Part shown: positions 1-5,539 of the stretch, piece after piece
Layout: each line of letters begins with the position of its first letter
Position numbering within the stretch: position 1 is the first letter of the stretch
DNA from: an uncultured Prevotellaceae bacterium
GTDB taxonomy: Bacteria; Bacteroidota; Bacteroidia; Bacteroidales; Bacteroidaceae
Reading direction: 5' to 3'
DNA length: 12,803 nt
NCBI GenBank assembly: GCA_946539635.1
Contig: CAMNHS010000032.1
Location: 1 to 12,803 of the forward strand
Position numbers and translations under genes: made by a program
The notes under the pieces: generated by a model
The model's input: only the letters and a program-made list of their open reading frames with translations
Database searches by the model: none
Told to the model about the DNA's origin: nothing

Positions 1-51
1 TGAGGGGGTAGTGTCAATTGCGACGTGGGAGTTCGAGTCTCCTCCTCTTCA
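1..51 (+). tRNA. tRNA-Leu (GAG), 3' part only
   Basis: The window opens inside this tRNA, at its anticodon. Bases 2-4 read GAG, followed by GG and the 3' half of the anticodon stem (7-11). A long variable arm of class II type follows at 12-26 with a short stem (12-15 with 22-25). The T arm is clear: stem 27-31 with 39-43 and loop 32-38 reading TTCGAGT. The 3' acceptor strand is 44-50, with discriminator A at 51. The long variable arm, discriminator A and GAG anticodon fit leucine. The 5' half lies outside the window, so the acceptor pairing cannot be checked. CCA is not encoded. Confidence 0.8.
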
Positions 52-62
52 CTTTTCCTGAT

Positions 63-135
63 GCGGAAATAGCTCAGTTGGTAGAGCACAACCTTGCCAA
101 GGTTGGGGTCGCGGGTCCGAGTCCCGTTTTCCGCT
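63..135 (+). tRNA. tRNA-Gly (GCC)
   Basis: A complete 73-nt cloverleaf can be drawn. The acceptor stem is 63-69 with 128-134, the D stem 72-75 with 84-87, the anticodon stem 89-93 with 101-105 around loop TTGCCAA, and the T stem 111-115 with 123-127 around loop TCCGAGT. The anticodon at 96-98 is GCC, reading GGC and GGU glycine codons. Discriminator U at 135 is usual for bacterial tRNA-Gly. CCA is not encoded. It lies 11 nt after the tRNA-Leu, so the two are probably processed from one precursor. No promoter or terminator is evident between it and the protein gene starting 44 nt later. Confidence 0.97.
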
Positions 136-179
136 CTTATTCCTGTTGTTTTTTTATTATTCTACTACTTTTTTTAGCA

Positions 180-725
180 ATGAACTTATATCTAAGATAT
201 TTTGATGACGAGACCCTTGTGCATGATGTCGAAGAGGCTCTCGTGTTTCTTTCCAATCTTGATGAAATAGAAATAACTCCAGAGTTGGAGGCTGATTTGC
301 GTGAATATGTAGAAAGTTCAGAATTCTATCCAAAGCGCTATAAGGTACACTCTCGCCAGTATTTTATTGTCATTAAGACTGAGGCAGAAACGTTGCAAGA
401 TTTTAAAGATAAGAAAGCTGTTCGTCAGCCAGTAGCTGGCAGTAATGATTCCAAGGCTCAGGAGCAAAAGCGCTTACAGACAATATTACCAGGATGGTAT
501 GAAGGCACACTTGACTTCAAACGTGTAGTTGTAAATCATCTTGGAAAATGCGAATATCGTGATACAACATTTACAGCACAATGTAAGGCAGAGTCAATGC
601 AGGATTGTTATAACAGAATTTGCGACTATCTGCTGACTTGTGTCGATAAACGTTCACAATTCCCTGCTGCAAGAGGAAAGAATTTCCATTGTCTCTATCT
701 TGGCGCAGAAAAACCACAATCATGA
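180..725 (+). CDS. Uncharacterised 181-aa protein
   Basis: I do not recognise a named domain here. The protein is soluble-looking, with no signal peptide or membrane segment. The N-terminal half (residues 1-80) is acidic and ends in an aromatic, basic patch (about 48-67, FYPKRYKVHSRQYFIVIK). A polar linker follows at 80-100. The second half (104-175) begins LPGWYEGTLDF and has four cysteines at 124, 135, 143 and 148, plus C154 and C171. ATG at 180 is the start, because any longer in-frame version would have to be read through tRNA-Gly. Its stop overlaps the ssb start by four bases (ATGA), which implies translational coupling with ssb. That coupling hints at a nucleic-acid-related role, but this is inference from position only. 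It could be a lineage-specific Bacteroidales protein. Confidence 0.8.
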   Translation: MNLYLRYFDDETLVHDVEEALVFLSNLDEIEITPELEADLREYVESSEFYPKRYKVHSRQYFIVIKTEAETLQDFKDKKAVRQPVAGSNDSKAQEQKRLQTILPGWYEGTLDFKRVVVNHLGKCEYRDTTFTAQCKAESMQDCYNRICDYLLTCVDKRSQFPAARGKNFHCLYLGAEKPQS

Positions 726-1072
726 ACAAGGTAATTCTTATAGGTAATGTAGGAGCAGAGCCCGAGGTAAGGTATTTCGACCAGGATCAGGCTGTTGCTA
801 ATGTGCGCCTTGCAACAACAGAACGCGGATATACACTTGCCAACGGAACAAAAGTTCCCGATAGAACAGATTGGCATAATCTCGTTTTTTATCGTCGCCT
901 GGCAAAGATTGTAGAGCAGTATGTTCATACAGGCGATAAGATATATGTTGATGGCAAGATACAGTATCGTCAGTATGATGATAAGAAAGGTGTTCAACGC
1001 ACTACTACTGAGGTGATAGTGGATAATCTGGAATTGTTAACTCCTAAACCAACACAACAACAACAATCCTAA
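722..1072 (+). CDS. ssb: Single-stranded DNA-binding protein (short form)
   Basis: This is an OB-fold protein that coats single-stranded DNA during replication, repair and recombination. The opening MNKVILIGNVGAEPEVR and the segments TDWHNLVFYRRLAKI (49-63) and GDKIYVDGKIQYRQY (71-85) are typical of bacterial SSB. The OB fold fills residues 1-107. The start at 722 is chosen because MNKV is the conserved N-terminus; it overlaps the upstream stop as ATGA. At 116 aa it is short. After the fold it has only TPKPTQQQQS and lacks the glycine/glutamine-rich linker and acidic DDLPF-type tip that normally recruit partner proteins. Its stop codon TAA is followed directly by the gldE ATG, so the three genes at 180-2365 form an operon. 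A second full-length ssb elsewhere in the genome is possible. Confidence 0.95.
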   Translation: MNKVILIGNVGAEPEVRYFDQDQAVANVRLATTERGYTLANGTKVPDRTDWHNLVFYRRLAKIVEQYVHTGDKIYVDGKIQYRQYDDKKGVQRTTTEVIVDNLELLTPKPTQQQQS

Positions 1073-2365
1073 ATGGACGACCCTTTATCGCAAATACAAT
1101 TTTATGCGCCTGGCATCAGTGCTATAATTTGTCTTGTAGTATCATTATTCTTGCTGTTGATGTCAGCATTTGCCAGCGGTTCTGAAATAGCTTTCTTCAG
1201 TTTAACGCCAAAGGATTTGTCGGAATTGGATTCTGACAATGTAAAGGATAGGAAGATCCTTATGCTTAGGGATGACTCTGAGCGTACTCTTGCCACAATA
1301 CTTATTACCAATAATTTCATCAATGTGACAATCATCATGTTGCTCAACTATTTCTTTTCACAAATAGTTGACTTCGGGACTGCATATTGGCTGCACTTCT
1401 TGGTTGTTACGGTATTGCTGACATTCTTGTTGCTGTTGTTTGGAGAAATTATTCCGAAGGTATATTCACGCGTTTCACCATTGGCTTTCTGTAGGAGAGT
1501 AGTTAATGGTATATTATTTTTCCGTCAGTTATTCTGGCCTATTGGCACTTTGCTGTTGGGGAGTGGTATCATAGCTGAACGCTTCGTCCAGAGAAGGGAG
1601 TACGACATCTCTGCAGACGAATTGGAGCAGGCGTTGGATATGACAGATAAGGAAGAGATTCGCGATGAGAAAGAGATGCTTGAGGGCATTATACGTTTCA
1701 GCGATGAGATGGTGAAGGAAATTATGACATCACGTCAGGATATCGTTGATATAGATATAAAATCTTCCTTCAAGGATGTAATAGATAATATAGTAGAAAA
1801 TAACTATAGTCGAATACCTGTTTATCAAGGCAGCATTGATAATATTCGTGGAATACTTTATATTAAAGACCTCTTGCCCCATATCGGTAAAGCAAATTCT
1901 TTCCGTTGGCAGACACTTATCAGGCCAGCACATTTTGTACCTGAAACAAAGAAGATTGATGACTTGTTGAGGGAATTCCAGACCAATAAGGTGCATATTG
2001 CTATAGTTGTTGATGAATTTGGCGGCACCAGTGGTATCATCACTCTTGAAGATATTCTGGAAGAGATTGTTGGAGAGATTAGTGATGAGTATGATGAAGA
2101 AGATAATGGCTACGTAAAGCTCGACTATAAGACATATGTATTTGAGGGCAAGACAAAGATTGTGGATCTTTGTCGCATTCTTTCACTTGATGACGATTAC
2201 TTCGAAAAATTCGACGAAGCTGATACGCTGGCAGGATTGTTGTTAGAGTTGAAAGGGGATTTCCCTGGAATACATGAGAAATTTGAATTTGGGAATCTGA
2301 TATTTGAAATTCTCAAGAAAGAACAACGTCGTATTGCAAGAGTAAAGGTAACAATAAAGGGATGA
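1073..2365 (+). CDS. gldE: GldE: CNNM/CBS/CorC-type membrane protein
   Basis: This 430-aa inner-membrane protein belongs to the hemolysin-C/CorC family with an N-terminal DUF21 (CNNM) domain. Hydrophobic segments lie at about 14-36, 75-97, 105-127 and 145-168, with the conserved SASGSEIAFFS-like stretch at 31-43 and FGEIIPK at 123-129. A CBS pair covers about 212-335 and ends in the family hallmark DEFGGTSGIITLEDILEE (314-331). The CorC/HlyC transporter-associated domain follows at about 345-428. Proteins of this architecture are linked to Mg2+ or other divalent-cation export. In gliding Bacteroidetes the orthologue GldE works with the lipoprotein GldD, which normally sits next to it. Here gldE is followed by a terminator and a convergent gene, so no gldD is adjacent. 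The position directly after ssb supports the GldE name. Transport of a specific ion is not shown by sequence. Confidence 0.9.
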   Translation: MDDPLSQIQFYAPGISAIICLVVSLFLLLMSAFASGSEIAFFSLTPKDLSELDSDNVKDRKILMLRDDSERTLATILITNNFINVTIIMLLNYFFSQIVDFGTAYWLHFLVVTVLLTFLLLLFGEIIPKVYSRVSPLAFCRRVVNGILFFRQLFWPIGTLLLGSGIIAERFVQRREYDISADELEQALDMTDKEEIRDEKEMLEGIIRFSDEMVKEIMTSRQDIVDIDIKSSFKDVIDNIVENNYSRIPVYQGSIDNIRGILYIKDLLPHIGKANSFRWQTLIRPAHFVPETKKIDDLLREFQTNKVHIAIVVDEFGGTSGIITLEDILEEIVGEISDEYDEEDNGYVKLDYKTYVFEGKTKIVDLCRILSLDDDYFEKFDEADTLAGLLLELKGDFPGIHEKFEFGNLIFEILKKEQRRIARVKVTIKG

Positions 2366-2388
2366 GCTTCACAGCTAATCCCTTTTTT
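2356..2388 (+). terminator. Intrinsic terminator at the end of gldE
   Basis: The stem pairs 2356-2363 with 2378-2385 (AAAGGGA against TCCCTTT) and continues past one G/A mismatch into 2365-2368 with 2373-2376 (AGCT/AGCT), closing a TCAC tetraloop. The run of six T at 2383-2388 follows directly and is extended by CTTT. The gldE stop codon (2363-2365) lies inside the stem. In the opposite direction the stem is also preceded by an A run, so it could stop minus-strand transcripts weakly. Confidence 0.85.
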
Positions 2389-2395
2389 CTTTACC

Positions 2396-2491
2396 TTACA
2401 AAAACATTATGAACTTTATCTTATTAACAAAAACTCCTTTTTCTTTTATTGTGAGGATGATTATGGTATAAAGAAAACACCCGACAACCAT
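2396..2491 (-). other. Candidate small ORF, 31 aa, behind an orphan promoter
   Basis: On the minus strand an ATG at 2491 opens a 31-codon frame ending in TAA at 2398-2396. The peptide would be hydrophobic (starts MVVGCFLYTIIILTIKEK) and could span a membrane once. It begins about 14 nt after a consensus -7 element (2512-2505) and ends just before the two-way hairpin at 2356-2385. A frame this short is expected by chance in AT-rich DNA, and its 5' part lies inside the hairpin at 2478-2504. The same signals could instead mark a roughly 140-nt noncoding RNA, or nothing at all. Confidence 0.2.
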
Positions 2492-2504
2492 TGGTTCCCG
2501 GGTG
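2474..2504 (-). terminator. Probable spt terminator (minus strand)
   Basis: Read on the minus strand, CACCCG (2504-2499) pairs with CGGGTG (2483-2478). An inner AACC/GGTT stem closes the loop, and TTTTCTTT follows from 2477. This would end the spt transcript about 50-80 nt beyond its stop codon at 2555. A complication is that a -7 promoter motif abuts the hairpin at 2505-2512, so the same DNA might instead be the first bases of another transcript. Confidence 0.55.
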
Positions 2505-2536
2505 CAAAGGTACGATGTTTTTCGTTATTGCGCAAT
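2505..2536 (-). promoter_or_regulatory. Orphan Bacteroidetes-type promoter, leftward
   Basis: The minus strand reads TACCTTTG at 2512-2505, an exact TAnnTTTG match, with ATTG at 2536-2533 exactly 20 nt upstream as a -33-like box. The 12-mer GTACCTTTGCAC is shared with the spt promoter at 3769-3780. It points away from spt into the gldE/spt intergenic space, where no annotated gene waits for it. The -33 box is part of the palindrome ATTGCGCAAT. Confidence 0.45.
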
Positions 2537-2553
2537 ACCTAAAATTAGGTATT
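2527..2553. repeat. Nested palindromes after the spt stop codon
   Basis: ATTGCGCAAT at 2527-2536 is a perfect 10-bp palindrome. It shares its last bases with the inverted repeat AATACCTAA (2534-2542) and TTAGGTATT (2545-2553), separated by two bases. The second repeat ends one base short of the spt stop codon. It could fold in the 3' UTR of spt RNA, but no T run follows it on either strand, so it is not a classic terminator. Confidence 0.6.
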
Positions 2554-2554
2554 C

Positions 2555-3742
2555 TTATTTTATTATTCCCTGTTCGATGAAAATCTTCTTCAGTATTTCA
2601 ACAGAACGATCAACCTGTTCCTTAGTATGTGTAGCCATTAGTGCATAGCGTACAAGAGTGTCTTGCGGAGCGCATGCTGGAGGTACTACTGGGTTGATGA
2701 ATACTCCTGCGTTGAATGCCAAAGAGGTGATAAGGAATGTCTTGTCGGCATCACGAATATAAAGAGGTATAATAGGAGACTCTGTATCACCAATTTCGAA
2801 TCCTTCGTCTTTGAAACGCTTGAGGGCATAGTTGGTAACATTCCACAACTTTTCGATAATTTCTGGTTCTGTCTTCAGAATGTCCAATGCTTTCTGTGCA
2901 GCTGCTGTAGCAGCAGGAGTATTAGAAGCAGAGAAGATGTATGTTCTAGAGTTGTGTCTCAGATAGTTTATAGTATCCTTGTCGCTAGCAATGAATCCAC
3001 CAATAGAAGCGAGAGATTTAGAGAAAGTACCCATGATAAGGTCAACTTCGTCAGTAAGTCCAAAATGGTCACAAACACCTCTTCCGTGATCACCAAAGAC
3101 ACCAAGAGAATGTGCCTCGTCAACCATGATAGAGCAGTTGTACTTCTTCTTCAACTCTACTATTTCAGGCAATTTAGCCAAATCACCTTCCATAGAGAAT
3201 ACTCCATCCACAACAATCAGTTTTACTGCTTCGTAAGGAAGTTTCTTCAGGAGGTTCTCAAGGTCCTCCATATCGTTGTGCTTATACTTAAGCTGCTTTG
3301 CGAAACTTAGACGACGTCCATCAACGATACTGGCATGATCTCTGTCATCACAAATAATGTAGTCTTCACGACCACCAACTGCAGCAATAACACCTGCATT
3401 TACAGAGAATCCAGTTGAGAAACAAAGTGCTTCATCTTTATGAACAAATTCTGCTAAGTCCTTTTCCAACTTAACATGAATATCAAGTGTTCCATTCAGG
3501 AAACGGCTGCCAGCACATCCTGTACCATATTGATCTATTGCTTGCTTTGCTGCATCACAGATACGCTGGTCACCTACGAGGCCTGTGTATGCGTTAGAAC
3601 CGAACATCAATACTTTATGTCCGCCCATAGAAACCTCTGTACCTTGCTTACTTGTTATTTCACGGAAATATGGATATACTCCCATTTCCATGAATCGCTG
3701 TGGTAAGCGATATGATTCAAATTTCTTTTGTAATTGTCCCAT
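2555..3742 (-). CDS. spt: Serine palmitoyltransferase
   Basis: This PLP-dependent alpha-oxoamine synthase condenses L-serine with a fatty acyl-CoA (or acyl-ACP) to 3-ketosphinganine, the first committed step of sphingolipid synthesis, in the cytosol. At 395 aa it has the family length. Visible marks are FGSNAYTGL (47-55), GCAGSRFLNGT (75-85), the cofactor-stacking histidine in CDDRDHASIVDGRR (H136), DEAH (D208, H211) and the Schiff-base lysine in GTFSKSLASIGG (K242). It resembles Bacteroides Spt closely along its length, more than the related 2-amino-3-ketobutyrate ligase or BioF. The start is the ATG at 3742 (MGQLQKKF), the conserved N-terminus; a TTG five codons upstream is less likely. The gene has its own promoter at 3771-3803 and is divergent from a lipid kinase. 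A glycine C-acetyltransferase activity is the main alternative. Confidence 0.92.
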   Translation of the reverse strand: MGQLQKKFESYRLPQRFMEMGVYPYFREITSKQGTEVSMGGHKVLMFGSNAYTGLVGDQRICDAAKQAIDQYGTGCAGSRFLNGTLDIHVKLEKDLAEFVHKDEALCFSTGFSVNAGVIAAVGGREDYIICDDRDHASIVDGRRLSFAKQLKYKHNDMEDLENLLKKLPYEAVKLIVVDGVFSMEGDLAKLPEIVELKKKYNCSIMVDEAHSLGVFGDHGRGVCDHFGLTDEVDLIMGTFSKSLASIGGFIASDKDTINYLRHNSRTYIFSASNTPAATAAAQKALDILKTEPEIIEKLWNVTNYALKRFKDEGFEIGDTESPIIPLYIRDADKTFLITSLAFNAGVFINPVVPPACAPQDTLVRYALMATHTKEQVDRSVEILKKIFIEQGIIK

Positions 3743-3770
3743 TTTTGTCGTTAACAATTATATATGCGTG

Positions 3771-3803
3771 CAAAGGTACAAAAAATATATGATACAGCAC
3801 AAT
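3771..3803 (-). promoter_or_regulatory. Promoter of spt
   Basis: The minus strand has TACCTTTG at 3778-3771, an exact Bacteroidetes -7 motif, with ATTG at 3803-3800, 21 nt upstream, as a -33-like box. Transcription would begin near 3766, giving a leader of about 25 nt before the ATG at 3742. No Shine-Dalgarno sequence is seen in that leader, as is usual for this phylum. Confidence 0.7.
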
Positions 3804-3883
3804 TTTTTTCACAGAAAATTTACTTTTGTGCAAAATAATATATGTTTCTCCTCGTTTTTTCTATCTATTATAGACCATTTTAT

Positions 3884-3891
3884 TAATTTTG
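3884..3891 (+). promoter_or_regulatory. Probable -7 box of the lipid-kinase operon
   Basis: TAATTTTG at 3884-3891 matches TAnnTTTG and would start RNA near 3896, about 30 nt before the ATG at 3926. No clean TTTG lies 19-21 nt upstream, so the -33 element is weak. A second match, TACTTTTG, is at 3821-3828. Each lies in a short inverted repeat: TTTTG/CAAAA around 3824-3835, and TTTTGC/GCAAAA at 3887-3901. Confidence 0.5.
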
Positions 3892-3925
3892 CAAAGCAAA
3901 AAAGTGTCAGGACAAATATACTTCA

Positions 3926-4945
3926 ATGTTAGAAAATAAGAAAATAGTCTTTATTGTAAATCCTATTTCAGGTGTTGGCAAGAAGGATATGCTACCTGAA
4001 GTAGTAGACAAATATATTAGTAGAGAGACGAATGAGATAGAAATAATTCTTACGGAATATGCTGGTCATGCTTTTAAAATAGCAAAGCAAAAAGCAGATG
4101 AAGGTGTAGATATCGTTGTTGCAGTAGGTGGTGATGGAACTGTTAACGAGGTGGCTCGCGGTTTGGTAGAATCTCAAACGGCACTGGGTATAATTCCCTG
4201 TGGTTCAGGTAATGGCCTTGCGCGCCATCTGATGTTGCCTATCAATATGGAGGGCGCTATGAAGATTATCGCAGAAGGGGTTGTTCATGCACTTGATTAT
4301 GGAATAATTAATGACCATCCATTCTTCTGTACCTGTGGCATGGGATTCGACGCTTTTATCTCCAAGAAGTTTGCTGATGCAGGCAAACGCGGACCGATGA
4401 CATATATAGAAAATGTCCTCGTAGAAGGGCTGAAATATAAACCGGAGACATATTCTATAACTCTTGATGGTAATGAGACAGAACCTTATAAAGCGTTTCT
4501 TGTTTCTGTTGCCAATGCTTCCCAATATGGTAATGATGCATATATAGCACCAAAGGCTTCAATGTCAGACGGATTACTTGATGTTGTTATTATGGAACCG
4601 TTTGATATCATTGATGCACCACAAGTGGGACTTGACCTTATTAATAAAACCCTTGATAAATCGTCAAAGATTCGCTCCTTCAAGGCGAAGGATATTCATA
4701 TAACACGTAGTAAACCAGGAGTTATACATTTTGATGGAGACCCTATTATGGAAGGGACTGATCTTCATGTGCAACTAAAGAGTAAGGGTATTCGTATCAT
4801 TATCAATGAGCATGCAGATAAAAGCCGTCGTAGGCCAAATGTGATGCAGTCTGCATTTTCGGAGTTCTTCAATGAATTGATAACTGTACGCGATGACTTG
4901 ACCCATCCAGTTTCAACAATGAAATCCATCTTGAAGAAGGTTTAG
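3926..4945 (+). CDS. Diacylglycerol/sphingosine kinase-like lipid kinase
   Basis: This 339-aa soluble protein is of the DAGK_cat/LCB5/YegS family, which transfers phosphate from ATP to a lipid hydroxyl at the membrane surface. Visible motifs are VNPISG (11-16), the nucleotide-binding GGDGTVNEVARG (68-79), PCGSGNGLARHL (91-102) and GMGFDAFISK (138-147). The C-terminal lobe has YIAPKASMSDGLLDV (206-220) and HFDGDP (268-273). The last 40 residues (about 300-339) are a basic, less typical tail. Family members act on diacylglycerol, sphingoid bases or phosphatidylglycerol, and the sequence does not settle which. Sitting head to head with serine palmitoyltransferase makes a long-chain base or a sphingolipid intermediate an attractive substrate. 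Its TAG stop is followed immediately by the ATG of the next gene, so the two are co-transcribed. Confidence 0.88.
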   Translation: MLENKKIVFIVNPISGVGKKDMLPEVVDKYISRETNEIEIILTEYAGHAFKIAKQKADEGVDIVVAVGGDGTVNEVARGLVESQTALGIIPCGSGNGLARHLMLPINMEGAMKIIAEGVVHALDYGIINDHPFFCTCGMGFDAFISKKFADAGKRGPMTYIENVLVEGLKYKPETYSITLDGNETEPYKAFLVSVANASQYGNDAYIAPKASMSDGLLDVVIMEPFDIIDAPQVGLDLINKTLDKSSKIRSFKAKDIHITRSKPGVIHFDGDPIMEGTDLHVQLKSKGIRIIINEHADKSRRRPNVMQSAFSEFFNELITVRDDLTHPVSTMKSILKKV

Positions 4946-5539
4946 ATGGAAGATACATATCTCACCATATCATCTGTTTCCGAAGGTTACTATACGGAGA
5001 AGCGAAGCAAATTCTATGCTTTCGCCCATCATGTTGAAACTCCTGAGGAAGTGAAAGAGTTACAGCAGTTTTATAAGAAGAAATACTATGATGCACGCCA
5101 TGTATGCTATGCTTATCGTCTTGGTAGTGATGGCAGTATTTTTCGTGCTAATGACGATGGTGAACCCTCTTCGACTGCAGGCAAACCAATTCATGGTGCT
5201 TTGCTTAGTGCTAATCTTACTAATGTGGTAATCTTCGTAATACGTTATTACGGAGGTGTTAATCTTGGTACTGGTGGACTTATTGTTGCCTATCGTGAAG
5301 CTGCCCATGATGCTATAGAAAATGCAAAGGTTGAGGGTAGGGTAGAGGAACGACAGGTAGAGGAACAACTCACGTTTAAATTTCCTTATGAGCAACTTAA
5401 TGATGTTATGAGGATAATAAAAAACATGCAGCCTCGCATCCTCAATCAGGATTTTCAGGCTACATGTTCTATTACGTTGTCTATTCGGAAGTCTCTTATG
5501 CCAGAGCTAACTCAACGATTAAGTCAACTGCGCTCTTAA
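4946..5539 (+). CDS. yigZ: YigZ / IMPACT family protein
   Basis: This 197-aa cytosolic protein has the UPF0029 (IMPACT N-terminal) domain at residues 15-125. The hallmarks are [13 protein letters not shown] (70-82) and [14 protein letters not shown] (99-112). The smaller C-terminal domain (about 135-195) has the ferredoxin-like DUF1949 pattern. YigZ proteins are conserved and linked loosely to translation or the stress response, but the biochemical role is unsettled. The ATG abuts the TAG of the lipid kinase with no spacer, so it is translated from the same message. The last 44 nt overlap the end of alaS on the other strand, so the C-terminal 14 codons are antisense to the end of alaS. No separate terminator is seen for this operon. 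Confidence 0.92.
   Translation: MEDTYLTISSVSEGYYTEKRSKFYAFAHHVETPEEVKELQQFYKKKYYDARHVCYAYRLGSDGSIFRANDDGEPSSTAGKPIHGALLSANLTNVVIFVIRYYGGVNLGTGGLIVAYREAAHDAIENAKVEGRVEERQVEEQLTFKFPYEQLNDVMRIIKNMQPRILNQDFQATCSITLSIRKSLMPELTQRLSQLRS

Noticed and set aside
18..179. N-terminal extension of the first protein gene
   Set aside because: The longer frame would translate through tRNA-Gly; the ATG at 180 is the first start after the tRNA.
1055..1090. Frameshift restoring an acidic SSB tail into the gldE start (MDDPL)
   Set aside because: DDPL only loosely resembles DDLPF and is in the GldE frame; no slippery site or conserved peptide supports it.
2663..3310. 215-codon + strand frame opposite spt
   Set aside because: Antisense shadow of a conserved enzyme; composition is not protein-like and it has no promoter.
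3743..3757. TTG start giving spt five extra residues
   Set aside because: The ATG at 3742 yields the conserved MGQLQKKF-like N-terminus of Bacteroides-type Spt.
5421..5460. Small hairpin ATCCT/AGGAT followed by TTTT inside yigZ
   Set aside because: Only a 5-bp stem within coding sequence; not convincing as a terminator for either gene.
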